DNA of 64,000 bases from Prevotella sp. UBA2754 (GTDB lineage Bacteria; Bacteroidota; Bacteroidia; Bacteroidales; Bacteroidaceae). Position numbers and translations under genes: made by a program. The stretch's first letter is position 1; the number at the start of each line of letters is the position of its first letter. A model generated the notes under the pieces. The model had not been told where the DNA came from and did not search any database. It saw only the letters and a list, made by a program, of their open reading frames with translations. Positions 52,664 to 61,238 of the stretch are shown in pieces. The stretch is from the NCBI GenBank assembly GCA_002353295.1, contig DEJG01000020.1, forward strand, positions 22,115 to 86,114, written 5' to 3'.

Positions 52664-55192
52664 CTAAATATCCTTCACAAACCTCTGCTCAACCGACATC
52701 TTCCGCACCCTGTTCAGCCATTCTACAACAGCACGGGGTGTATTGCCAAAGGCTTCATCCTGGCGTTTCTCAAGGGCTAATGCCATCAGGGCGTACTCGC
52801 GATCAAGAGAGGTGGCAAAAACACCGGAGTCATCGGTATTGATGGATACGCTCACCTCATGAGTGGGGTACGGGGTCTTAATGCCAAAATTATAGAACTT
52901 CAAGATGGGATGCTCATCGTAGCGTTCCATCTCACCAATCTTATAATTGGATGAGGGATTGCACTCTATAGCAATATGCAACCGCTCTAACCGTGTGAGC
53001 ATACGCTGCTGGATTTGCTCCAAGAGAAGCATATATTCCTTACGAATGCTATGAGGCAGTCGGAAGGCACAAGTCTTATCACCAGCCTCGCGGACATGAC
53101 GGTTATAATGATATTTGGCATATAAGCGACAAGCGGTCTTGTTCTTTCGGGCGGTCGCTGCGAACTTGTTGTCGTTGAAGGAGTAACGTACCCAGGGGTC
53201 TATTGACAACTGGACAGCAGAGAAACTGTGGTCTCCCTCGTCTTGCAGATAATACTCAGGGGCATCGCCACGAAGTTGCCAAGAACCATAATAGTTGTTG
53301 ATATCAAACGATTCTTCTTCATAAATCTCCAAAAACTTGCTTTTGGCATAGTTGTATAGGAAATGACACACGGTCTCACTGCCTGAAATCTTCTGCCCTT
53401 GGAAGTAGAGCCAAACGGCATTGTCGAGAAGCTCCATTTCGGTTCCACGGAGTTCATAGCCGCGTTTGTCGTAATAAGTGGTCACATCGGTGCCTAATAC
53501 CAAAGCATGTCCCAAACGGTCGTTCGCGCAAAAGCCCAGATAGCGGATGACTTCATCAACAGCACGGAGTCCGCTGGCTATATCATAAAAATCTTCACCC
53601 ACATGGTAGGTCATACCTAAAGTAGGTCGCAGACTATGGAGGCTGCTTTCTCTTCGTAAATAGCGGAATGCCTGGGCAAAGACCTCGGGACGGGTGTAAA
53701 TCTCCGAATTAGCCGCATCAACACCTACAATTCGGTCGCAGAGGCTGGACTTTTCTTCATGCAAAGTGCAGATGGACTTAGCCTGAAGCTTCACCTCATG
53801 GCGCAAGGCATGATGACGGGGTGTTGCCTGACTATAGCGTTGGCCTTGGACTTTGATGAAATGGTAGATAAGGGCATGCTGCCACTCATCAACATTCACT
53901 CCATAGGGATTGTTCTTAAGCTCTTGCTCCATCTGGAAGAGTTTGGCATAATTGCCGCCAGAGGTATTCTTGGGCTTGATACGGGATTCCATATATCGCT
54001 TGCCGGAGTTCTCATCCAGAAAGGTTCCCAGTGCCAAAAGAGTGGTAAGTCTCTCATAGACACTACCATCAGGAATAAACAAGTCTTTGCGCTGCTCATA
54101 GATACTGAAATTATGAAAACCTATCTGGGGATTGGTCTGGATAATCTCGTTGCGGAACAAGGTCTTAATATGCAGATAGAGGTAGAACAGCAACTGACGG
54201 TATGTGTTCTTGTATCCTTCATCATAAACGAGACGAAACATCTGATACAGAAGCCACCTCTCGCCCGTAAGTACTGTAAGCAGTCCTTGCTGATATGTCG
54301 GAATAGCATAGTCGGGTACTTCACACTGGCGACCTTTTGTATAATGGTAAGCATATTGATGGCGAACTACATCTATTTCAGACTGAAGATGGCGACGCTC
54401 ATAGGCAGCATAGTCGGATGATTCTATCGCAAGAAGCTGATAAAACAGGTTCTGAGCATCATCGCCTGCAGTGGCCTGTTTGTTCAGTTTCTGATACAAC
54501 TGCAAACGGATGGAAGCGGCAATGGTAATGAGCATATAGAGGTCGCGGACGGCACCTCCTCGACGAAGCGGATTAACCATGACGGTATGCTCGGCTAACT
54601 TCTTGAATGATTCACTGCGACCACATATCTGATTCATCAGTGACAACCAACTGAGTTCAAAATTAAGCGTGGATCCCTTCAGGTGGGCATGAAGTTCGGA
54701 AACTTCTTTTTGCATCAATTGATTCAGGGCTTCGTTGTCGTGATGTAAATAGGCTGGCCACTGATAGTTGGTGCGACCGTCTGACCGTAGTCCGGCGTCT
54801 AGGTCGGTCTTAGCCAGGAAAGAAGTGGACAATATGTCTTCTCCTAACAGGCGCGACAGTTCTTGCCAGGATAACAAATGACGGTATCGGCAAATGGGAA
54901 TTCCTTGCGAAATAGCCAAATGGCAGTGGCTAAAAGCGTAGAGCAGATGAAAAAGACTGACTCTCGAATCGGCAGAATCAGGCTGTAAGGTGTCATAGCC
55001 TACCAGCTGCTGATCGTCGGTACCATAGTAGCCTATGGTTTTCTGCCCCAGCAGATAGTCCTGTCGGGTAAACTCCGTAAGTAGTTGCTCCGATGACTGC
55101 TTGCCGTCAGTAATGGCATCAAGCAGCCGGTCGGTGTCTCTATACAGCAGGAGTTGGAGTATCAGGTGTTCCTGGTTGCTCATTCTCTTCAA
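52664..55192 (-). CDS. rdrB: RdrB-type adenosine deaminase of a RADAR system
   Basis: A very large (842-residue) member of the adenosine deaminase superfamily. The metal and catalytic motifs are all present though far apart: ELHAHLKGS (166-174, HxH), TYHVGEDFYD (528-537, His and Glu), DRLGHALVLG (558-567, His), IECNPSSN (742-749) and SINTDDSGVF (783-792, Asp pair). Size, motif spacing and the adjacent large ATPase gene identify RdrB, which deaminates adenosine/ATP or RNA adenines during phage infection. Its start overlaps the end of rdrA by 53 bp (44 bp if the fourth codon ATG is used), so translation is coupled. No key residue is missing. Confidence 0.88.
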   Translation of the reverse strand: MKRMSNQEHLILQLLLYRDTDRLLDAITDGKQSSEQLLTEFTRQDYLLGQKTIGYYGTDDQQLVGYDTLQPDSADSRVSLFHLLYAFSHCHLAISQGIPICRYRHLLSWQELSRLLGEDILSTSFLAKTDLDAGLRSDGRTNYQWPAYLHHDNEALNQLMQKEVSELHAHLKGSTLNFELSWLSLMNQICGRSESFKKLAEHTVMVNPLRRGGAVRDLYMLITIAASIRLQLYQKLNKQATAGDDAQNLFYQLLAIESSDYAAYERRHLQSEIDVVRHQYAYHYTKGRQCEVPDYAIPTYQQGLLTVLTGERWLLYQMFRLVYDEGYKNTYRQLLFYLYLHIKTLFRNEIIQTNPQIGFHNFSIYEQRKDLFIPDGSVYERLTTLLALGTFLDENSGKRYMESRIKPKNTSGGNYAKLFQMEQELKNNPYGVNVDEWQHALIYHFIKVQGQRYSQATPRHHALRHEVKLQAKSICTLHEEKSSLCDRIVGVDAANSEIYTRPEVFAQAFRYLRRESSLHSLRPTLGMTYHVGEDFYDIASGLRAVDEVIRYLGFCANDRLGHALVLGTDVTTYYDKRGYELRGTEMELLDNAVWLYFQGQKISGSETVCHFLYNYAKSKFLEIYEEESFDINNYYGSWQLRGDAPEYYLQDEGDHSFSAVQLSIDPWVRYSFNDNKFAATARKNKTACRLYAKYHYNRHVREAGDKTCAFRLPHSIRKEYMLLLEQIQQRMLTRLERLHIAIECNPSSNYKIGEMERYDEHPILKFYNFGIKTPYPTHEVSVSINTDDSGVFATSLDREYALMALALEKRQDEAFGNTPRAVVEWLNRVRKMSVEQRFVKDI

Positions 55193-57611
55193 TCTCAGAT
55201 TTATTGTCGGATGACACGTCCAAAATAGTTGTTATCTCTTGTTTCAAGGTGGCATTGGCAGGCTTGTCGGTCTCGGCCATCAAGTCCAGCAATTTCTTGA
55301 AAAACTTAAAGTGGATGGTATAAGGTTCACGACCGTTCTCGTCTCGGTCGTAGGACTTCACCTCAAACTCACAGGCCTTCGTCAAAAATATCCTCAAATT
55401 CTCATAATGGTTAAAGAATGTATAGTCACCACTACGAGTCGTGGAAAGAAAACCTTCAAGGACTTCTACGTTGCGGACAGTGCAGAAGGACTGCCAACGC
55501 TGTACGGTAAAGGTATTGTCAACTCCATTCAAACGATGTTGGACAGTGGAAGCACGGAAATCGTCACTGAGGGTAGTAAAGTCACGTTTCTTGGCTGTAA
55601 GGACAGTCTTGAAGAATTCCTCCCCGCCTTCATAGTATAGGTAGGGGTACTTTTCACTATACAGATAAGGGAGGTGGGTAAATAGGTTGCCTATATTAAA
55701 GGTACACTTGTCAAAGACATTTACACTAAGAACCAACAACTGAACCCATTTGACTCGCAAAGACAACTCATCTAACTTCTTTTTACGCCCACGTCGGGCA
55801 GCAGGTAGACCTTTGAAACGTTCAACACAATTGCGTATAAGAGTCACCAGACTGTCTTCCTTGATAGTATAACTGCTGTAGGGTACATATTCACCAAAAT
55901 GGAACATGCTGTTACCAACCAGCATCTGATAGGGTGTAAAGAAGGAGTGCTTAGAGTCGTCATCAATCAGAATCTCGTCAGCATTACGGGCACTGTTCCG
56001 CTGCTCATCTTCGGTCATCAGGTCATAGGCTTCATACAGTTTGATGCTATACAGACTCTTGATAAAGAAGAGATACTTGATGTCTGAAGGGGTGGTAAGG
56101 TTGTCCTCAAGTTGACGGATGGCTTTCAATACATCTGCAAGACTAGGGTAAGACGGTTTTAACTTTGTTCCCAGAATCTTTTCATAACGGGTGTAAAGCA
56201 AGTCGCAGACAAGGGTGTTCATATGGGTATAACTGCACTCGTTGACAATGCGCTTGGCCTCGTCTTTCAGATCGGCTGACAGATGGTTATTAATCCAGGT
56301 TTCGAAGAAATAGTTCTTGAAGATATCCTTGTTGTTCCAATTGGTCTCCTTGACTATTTCCTCGCCGTTGGCATTCTCACCATAAACGCGGTAGTCCGGA
56401 AGGGTGACCAGCAACTTTATGAGTTGGCGAAGTTCACGGAGGTTGGCGGGTACAATATAGCTTTCGTGCGCGTAGGCGTTATAAAACAGGTAGCGGGTCT
56501 TCCAGAAAATCAATTGTGGGATGGCCTGACGCACAGAGGGGAAGGACAAGGGGGCCGGGGTAACGGTTTCCTTTGAGTCTTTCTTCGTATTGGAGAACTT
56601 AACTTCCAGCGGTTTGCCATGGTAGTCCTCAGACTGTGGCATGAAGATTCGATGGGAATGAGGTATCAGTTTCACCATATACTTATCGACCATCTCACGA
56701 AGTCTGTCGGGAGTGAAGGTCTGCTTGTCGTGCTTGTAGAAGTCTGAGAGTTCTAAATACTTGATATCCTCCAGTTGACTGAGCTTAAAGGAGATAAGCA
56801 CCAGGATATTAGGCTGGATAAAGTACTTGCGCATAGTCTCGACCATCTCGCCGGCATGGCGTTCGTTAATGTCAACATCATCTACTCGGAGTATCAAGAC
56901 GGTATCCTTCTGCTCCATATAGTTCATATAGATATCAACCAATTCGTTGATGTCTTCCTTCAGGTTGACAGAGGCTGACAAGGCATCGACATACTCCAAA
57001 AGGTCTTTACCATCGGTGTACTTAATATAACCAAGGAGATGATAAAGGTGCTCCTGGGTGGTCTTGAATTTGGCAATGAACTTGTTACGGGCTTTCTCAC
57101 TATAAGGATGGCGCTCATAACTGGTTCGGGCCAATTTCTCATTCTCTTCGGTACGCTTGCGAAAATTCTTATAGAGCTTAGCCAGAAAGAGGGAGATAAG
57201 GTTATGGGTTTCATCAAAATAGGTGGGGTCTATCAAGTCAATGGTCTCGAATTTGGTATTCTTCAGACGGGGATAGAGAGACCAGTCGATGTCGCTGTTT
57301 TTACTAATAAGGAAATCAGCAACACTGATCATACATGAGGTCTTACCACTACCGCGATCACCGATGAACGCAAAGATATTGTTGTTGTAGTCGGTGTCAC
57401 TCTGGATGGTCTCGCTCTCGTAATACTTGCGGTCGCCATTCTCATCGCTGTCGCGGGTCTGAATATTCTCCAACTTTAACTCTTCGAAATACTCGTTAAT
57501 CTGGCGGAGGGCATAGCGGTACTGCTCCTCAAGGATGGATCCTAAGGGGGCTTGCTCACGTAAAGGACGATCGTCGTTGGTGAGGAGGAAGGTCAACTTG
57601 TCTGATTTCAT
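55140..57611 (-). CDS. rdrA: RdrA-type ATPase of a RADAR system
   Basis: An 823-residue P-loop ATPase. Walker A is FAFIGDRGSGKTSCM (80-94) and Walker B is TVLILRVDDVDIN (237-249), in an N-terminal ATPase domain, followed by a long helical C-terminal region with the acidic tail EIEENEQPGTPDTPTP. Paired with the giant deaminase encoded directly downstream, it fits RdrA, the ring-forming partner that assembles with RdrB. The start codon overlaps the stop of the upstream cyclase-like gene (ATGA), placing all three genes in one operon. Confidence 0.85.
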   Translation of the reverse strand: MKSDKLTFLLTNDDRPLREQAPLGSILEEQYRYALRQINEYFEELKLENIQTRDSDENGDRKYYESETIQSDTDYNNNIFAFIGDRGSGKTSCMISVADFLISKNSDIDWSLYPRLKNTKFETIDLIDPTYFDETHNLISLFLAKLYKNFRKRTEENEKLARTSYERHPYSEKARNKFIAKFKTTQEHLYHLLGYIKYTDGKDLLEYVDALSASVNLKEDINELVDIYMNYMEQKDTVLILRVDDVDINERHAGEMVETMRKYFIQPNILVLISFKLSQLEDIKYLELSDFYKHDKQTFTPDRLREMVDKYMVKLIPHSHRIFMPQSEDYHGKPLEVKFSNTKKDSKETVTPAPLSFPSVRQAIPQLIFWKTRYLFYNAYAHESYIVPANLRELRQLIKLLVTLPDYRVYGENANGEEIVKETNWNNKDIFKNYFFETWINNHLSADLKDEAKRIVNECSYTHMNTLVCDLLYTRYEKILGTKLKPSYPSLADVLKAIRQLEDNLTTPSDIKYLFFIKSLYSIKLYEAYDLMTEDEQRNSARNADEILIDDDSKHSFFTPYQMLVGNSMFHFGEYVPYSSYTIKEDSLVTLIRNCVERFKGLPAARRGRKKKLDELSLRVKWVQLLVLSVNVFDKCTFNIGNLFTHLPYLYSEKYPYLYYEGGEEFFKTVLTAKKRDFTTLSDDFRASTVQHRLNGVDNTFTVQRWQSFCTVRNVEVLEGFLSTTRSGDYTFFNHYENLRIFLTKACEFEVKSYDRDENGREPYTIHFKFFKKLLDLMAETDKPANATLKQEITTILDVSSDNKSEIEENEQPGTPDTPTPAV

Positions 57612-58354
57612 TTGCTTTCGAGGTTTTCTGTTTGCCAGTCCTTGATGGGACGGTTTATGATATTGGCAGTATAGATACTAGTATCTTTCTTGCGTAGCAG
57701 CTCCTTGTACTTGTCTTTCAGGTTCTGATAGAACACATCGGATGTATAAATGGTATTAGGAGCATCATTGAGGGCCATATTGCTTAAGTCGAAAGCGGTC
57801 TGGAAGGCAAGGCCGCTCCAGTTGAAGCGTTCATTCTGAGTCTGGTAACGGTTCACGGCGACAAAGGAATCGCCATAGTGGGCACCAATGCCCCACTCCA
57901 GGGCTAACAGACCAACCTTTTCGCTCTTGCGACTCAGAATGTTCAGCATCGAATTTAGCTTGGCCAGGAGTTCCAGCAACTCATTGATATCGGTCTGGAA
58001 AGTGGTATCCAGCGCACAACACATATCATCACCAAAGAACATGAAGTCAAAACACTTCTTGTGTTCACGCATAAGGTTGACAAACAGATGTTGCGCTAAT
58101 ACACGCTGACGGAAGGTGATGACTTGTGACCGTCCAGAGACTGACGCGCCAAAAGAAGCCAGACTCATGTCCTGCTTTAGTCGCAAGCGGACATAAACTA
58201 CTGTGCATACGGCCACAAACAACTGGAGGTCACCCATCTCTTCGAGAGTGGGTATCCTGGGGAATTTATGTACTTTCTCGCTCGTCACCGTCAGAATACC
58301 ATCAATATCCTTCAACGAGCGGTCAAAGTCGAATGTCTCGTGTAATATCTCCAT
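57608..58354 (-). CDS. Class III nucleotide-cyclase-like protein in the RADAR operon
   Basis: A 248-residue soluble protein, first gene of the RADAR cassette. The segment FDFMFFGDDMCCALDTTF (102-119), then WGIGAHYGDSFVAVNRY (154-170), WSGLAFQTAFDLSNMA (179-194) and NTIYTSDVFYQNL (200-212), follows the layout of class III adenylate/guanylate cyclase domains (GD metal motif, G-I-x-H-x-G strand, G-x-x-x-x-A helix, final I-x-S strand). The first metal-binding Asp expected in strand one is not evident, so the domain may be inactive or diverged. No membrane segment. The known RADAR accessory proteins I can recall are small membrane proteins, unlike this one. It overlaps rdrA by 4 bp. Confidence 0.5.
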   Translation of the reverse strand: MEILHETFDFDRSLKDIDGILTVTSEKVHKFPRIPTLEEMGDLQLFVAVCTVVYVRLRLKQDMSLASFGASVSGRSQVITFRQRVLAQHLFVNLMREHKKCFDFMFFGDDMCCALDTTFQTDINELLELLAKLNSMLNILSRKSEKVGLLALEWGIGAHYGDSFVAVNRYQTQNERFNWSGLAFQTAFDLSNMALNDAPNTIYTSDVFYQNLKDKYKELLRKKDTSIYTANIINRPIKDWQTENLESK

Positions 58355-58379
58355 ATATCGAGTGCCGGAACATTATACC

Positions 58380-58481
58380 TTATACCTTCTCCAAAAAAGT
58401 ATCCGGCTTTTCGGAATTAAACACTTCGTTACAGTAAATAACTGTAACCAAATCTTCTGTTTCCGTGGGAATAAAAATTGT
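58380..58481 (-). pseudogene. 3' relic of a second capF
   Basis: Read on the minus strand this encodes TETEDLVTVIYCNEVFNSEK, then PDTFLEKV and a stop, closely matching the end of the intact CapF at 60039 (TENLVTVMYCNEIFNPNKPD, then TYFEEV). No upstream part is left; the next gene upstream is capE. The DNA differs from the intact copy, so it is not a fresh duplication. Confidence 0.8.
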
Positions 58482-58501
58482 TCTGAATGTAGCTTATATG
58501 C

Positions 58502-59548
58502 CTATACTAAGTTAGGAATTCCGTTCAGTTCGTTCTGGATATACTGGAGGCTGGCAATCTTCTCCTTAGTCTCTTCCAGATTCAGGATTCTCGTATTGTT
58601 GGAGTTAAATTCCTCAATCAATGCACGTTTGGTGTCGCCTTCCTTGAAGTACTTATCGTAGTTCAAGTCACGGTTGTCAGCCGGAACTGCATAGAAATTA
58701 CCCATGTCAATGGCCTTGGCAGCTTCTTCCTTGGTGAGCAGCGTCTCATACATCTTCTCTCCGTGGCGAATGCCAATCACCTTGATCTCTTCTTTCTTAC
58801 CACCAAACAACTCACATACTGCCTCTGCCTGTGTCTGGATGGTGCAAGCAGGTGCTTTCTGAACGAGAATGTCACCATTCTTGCCATTCTCAAAAGCAAA
58901 GAGAACCAAATCAACGGCTTCTTCAAGGCTCATAATGAAGCGAGTCATAGAAGGCTCAGTGATGGTGATGGGATTACCCTTGCGGATCTGGTCAATCCAG
59001 AGAGGAATAACACTGCCACGGCTGCACATCACGTTACCATAGCGGGTGCAACAAATCTTGGTATCACCGCTCAGACGGCTTTTGGCCACAGCAATTTTCT
59101 CCTCAATAGCCTTGGTGATACCCATCGCATTGATGGGGTATGCAGCCTTGTCCGTACTCAAACAAATCACACACTTCACACCTGCATCAATAGCGGCATC
59201 GAGGGTATTGTCCGTACCAATCACATTGGTCTTTACAGCTTCCATCGGGAAGAACTCGCAGCTGGGCACCTGCTTCAGGGCCGCAGCATGGAACACATAG
59301 TCCACACCCTTCATAGCGTACTTCAGTGTGCTCTTATTGCGCACGTCACCGATGTAGAACTTAATCTTGTTAGCTACCTCCGGCATACGCGCCTGGAAGT
59401 CGTGACGCATATCGTCCTGTTTCTTCTCGTCACGGCTGAAGATGCGGATCTCACCTATGTCGGTCTTCAAGAACCGGTTTAACACTGCATTTCCAAAACT
59501 ACCTGTACCGCCTGTTATCAGCAGCACCTTGTCTTTAAACAAACTCAT
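58502..59548 (-). CDS. capE: UDP-GlcNAc 4,6-dehydratase/3- or 5-epimerase (CapE/WbjB/FnlA)
   Basis: A 348-residue SDR. NAD site LLITGGTGSFGNAVL, FHAAALKQVPSCEFFPMEAV, CLSTDKAAYPINAMGITKAI (with the Met and Lys that replace Tyr in this group) and TRYGNVMCSRGSVIPLW, all as in CapE. It performs the first step from UDP-GlcNAc toward UDP-L-FucNAc. CapF and CapG, the next two enzymes, are encoded upstream, separated from capE by a GxxExxY gene. Confidence 0.93.
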   Translation of the reverse strand: MSLFKDKVLLITGGTGSFGNAVLNRFLKTDIGEIRIFSRDEKKQDDMRHDFQARMPEVANKIKFYIGDVRNKSTLKYAMKGVDYVFHAAALKQVPSCEFFPMEAVKTNVIGTDNTLDAAIDAGVKCVICLSTDKAAYPINAMGITKAIEEKIAVAKSRLSGDTKICCTRYGNVMCSRGSVIPLWIDQIRKGNPITITEPSMTRFIMSLEEAVDLVLFAFENGKNGDILVQKAPACTIQTQAEAVCELFGGKKEEIKVIGIRHGEKMYETLLTKEEAAKAIDMGNFYAVPADNRDLNYDKYFKEGDTKRALIEEFNSNNTRILNLEETKEKIASLQYIQNELNGIPNLV

Positions 59549-59576
59549 ATTATTATGTATTTTTTAATATTTTCTG

Positions 59577-59602
59577 TCAAGAATTTGAGAATTAGAGAAT
59601 TT
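59577..59602. repeat. Inverted word repeat at the 3' edge of the GxxExxY gene
   Basis: Sequence of GAATTTGAGAATTAGAGAATTT type. It overlaps the stop codon of the gene and is inverted relative to 60018-60037, which reads TCAAATTCTCTAATTCTTGA. Confidence 0.7.
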
Positions 59603-60005
59603 AACCTATGCTTGCGCATTCTCTATGGTGCCATTCATTCGGATACCAACGGTATTCCAGACTGGTGGCCCCAAAGTTAAGCAGCAAGCCTAACTTGTGA
59701 TTACTCACATGCAGATAATTAATTATCTGTGATTCAAATTCTCCGATTATCTCAGAAACTGCTTTTAATTCAACACCTATTTTATCTTCAATCAAGAAAT
59801 CATAGAAAAAGTAATGTTCGAGCTTTACTCCATGAAAGACAAGATCTATATGCTTCTCTCTTTCATACTTAACTCCTTCTTCTTTGAGCAATACCTCAAA
59901 GGCATCTTGATAAACTTTCTCCTTAAATCCGCATCCCATCTCACGATGCAGTTGCATCGAAATTCCAAGTATTTTCTTGCTCAGTTCAGGATAAAGTAAC
60001 GCCAT
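59601..60005 (-). CDS. GxxExxY protein (PD-(D/E)XK-like)
   Basis: A 134-residue protein of the GxxExxY family, named for the motif seen here as GCGFKEKVYQDAF. A later KIGVELKAVSEI contains the ExK of the predicted nuclease-like core. The family is abundant in Bacteroidetes and its role is not established. It separates capE from capF, which are normally contiguous, and is flanked by inverted repeats of AATTCTCTAATTCTTG words. This looks like an insertion into the operon. Confidence 0.88.
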   Translation of the reverse strand: MALLYPELSKKILGISMQLHREMGCGFKEKVYQDAFEVLLKEEGVKYEREKHIDLVFHGVKLEHYFFYDFLIEDKIGVELKAVSEIIGEFESQIINYLHVSNHKLGLLLNFGATSLEYRWYPNEWHHRECASIG

Positions 60006-60017
60006 TTGAAATAATTA

Positions 60018-60037
60018 TCAAATTCTCTAATTCTTGA
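60018..60037. repeat. Inverted word repeat at the 5' edge of the GxxExxY gene
   Basis: TCAAATTCTCTAATTCTTGA, the reverse complement of the core at 59577-59602. It lies between the GxxExxY start and the capF stop. The same words occur inside the gene at 23377-24486. Confidence 0.7.
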
Positions 60038-60038
60038 T

Positions 60039-61238
60039 TTATACCTCCTCGAAGTAGGTGTCCGGCTTATTGGGATTGAATATCTCGTTACAATACATTA
60101 CTGTGACGAGGTTTTCTGTGTCACTGAGGTTAATGATATTGTGGGTATAACCAGGCAACATATGAATGCACTGGATATTGTCACCACTTACCTCAAACTC
60201 AATTACTTCATCTGTACCCAGTTTACGTTCTTGAATCAAGCCATGACCGGCTACTACAATGAAGAATTCCCACTTGGTGTTATGCCAGTGTTGTCCCTTG
60301 GTGATGCCTGGCTTTGAGATATTGATGCTCACTTGACCTGCATTGAGGGTATGCACCAACTCTGTAAATGAGCCACGATCATCCACATTCATCTTCAATG
60401 GGAAAGCAACTTTCTCTTTGGGCAAGTAGCTGAGATATGTGCTATACAACTTCTTTGCAAAGCTGTTTTCAGGAATCTCTGGTATCATCAGGGTCTTGGG
60501 TTGCTCAGCGAAACTCTTTAAGAGCTCGACAATCTCACCCAAAGTTGCTTTGTGGGTTGTTGGTACATAACAATATTTGCCATTTGCCTGCGGTAAAACA
60601 TCAAGACCATCGAACTCACAATGATGCTCCTCACCTTTTAGACAGGCAATCATCTCATCAACTAAATCGTCAATGTAGAGCAGTTCCAGTTCTACACTGG
60701 GGTCGTTGACTGTATAAGGCAAGTCGTTGGCAAAGGCATTGCAGAAGGTAGCCACAGCACTATTGTAGTTCGGACGGCACCACTTACCAAAGAGGTTGGG
60801 GAAACGATAAATCAAGACTCTCGCACCTGTCTCTTTGCCGTACTCCAAGAACAAGTCTTCGCCAGCCTTCTTACTGCGGCCATATTCGCTGTTACCAAAA
60901 CGACCAGTAAGAGAAGCTTGCTGTGAGCTGGAGAGCATCACAGGGCAAGTATTACCGTGTTTCTTCAATGTATCAAGCAAAGTCGATGCAAAACCAAAGT
61001 TGCCCTGCATAAACTCTTCCTGGTTCTGAGGACGGTTAACTCCAGCCAGATTAAACACGAAGTCTGCATTCTTACAGTATTCGTTCAACTGCTCGGGAGT
61101 TGAGTCCAGGTCATATTCATACACGGCTTCCACGGTCACATCACCATAGCAACGTGCCTTGCCATCCTTTATATTATTCAACTGTGCACACAGGTTCTTA
61201 CCAACGAACCCTTTGGCACCAGTAACTAGTATTCGCAT
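60039..61238 (-). CDS. capF: Bifunctional SDR-cupin reductase CapF (WbjC/FnlB)
   Basis: UDP-2-acetamido-2,6-dideoxy-hexos-4-ulose reductase/epimerase, second step to UDP-L-FucNAc. N-terminal SDR part: MRILVTGAKGFVGKNLCAQL, NLAGVNRPQNQEEF, SSSQQASLTG and YGRSKKAGEDLF. C-terminal cupin part: KGQHWHNTKWEFFIVVAGHG and IHMLPGYTHNI. I chose the ATG at 61238 because MRILVTGAKG is the family start and its ATG overlaps the capG stop by one base (TGATG). An ATG five codons earlier would run into capG. Confidence 0.92.
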   Translation of the reverse strand: MRILVTGAKGFVGKNLCAQLNNIKDGKARCYGDVTVEAVYEYDLDSTPEQLNEYCKNADFVFNLAGVNRPQNQEEFMQGNFGFASTLLDTLKKHGNTCPVMLSSSQQASLTGRFGNSEYGRSKKAGEDLFLEYGKETGARVLIYRFPNLFGKWCRPNYNSAVATFCNAFANDLPYTVNDPSVELELLYIDDLVDEMIACLKGEEHHCEFDGLDVLPQANGKYCYVPTTHKATLGEIVELLKSFAEQPKTLMIPEIPENSFAKKLYSTYLSYLPKEKVAFPLKMNVDDRGSFTELVHTLNAGQVSINISKPGITKGQHWHNTKWEFFIVVAGHGLIQERKLGTDEVIEFEVSGDNIQCIHMLPGYTHNIINLSDTENLVTVMYCNEIFNPNKPDTYFEEV

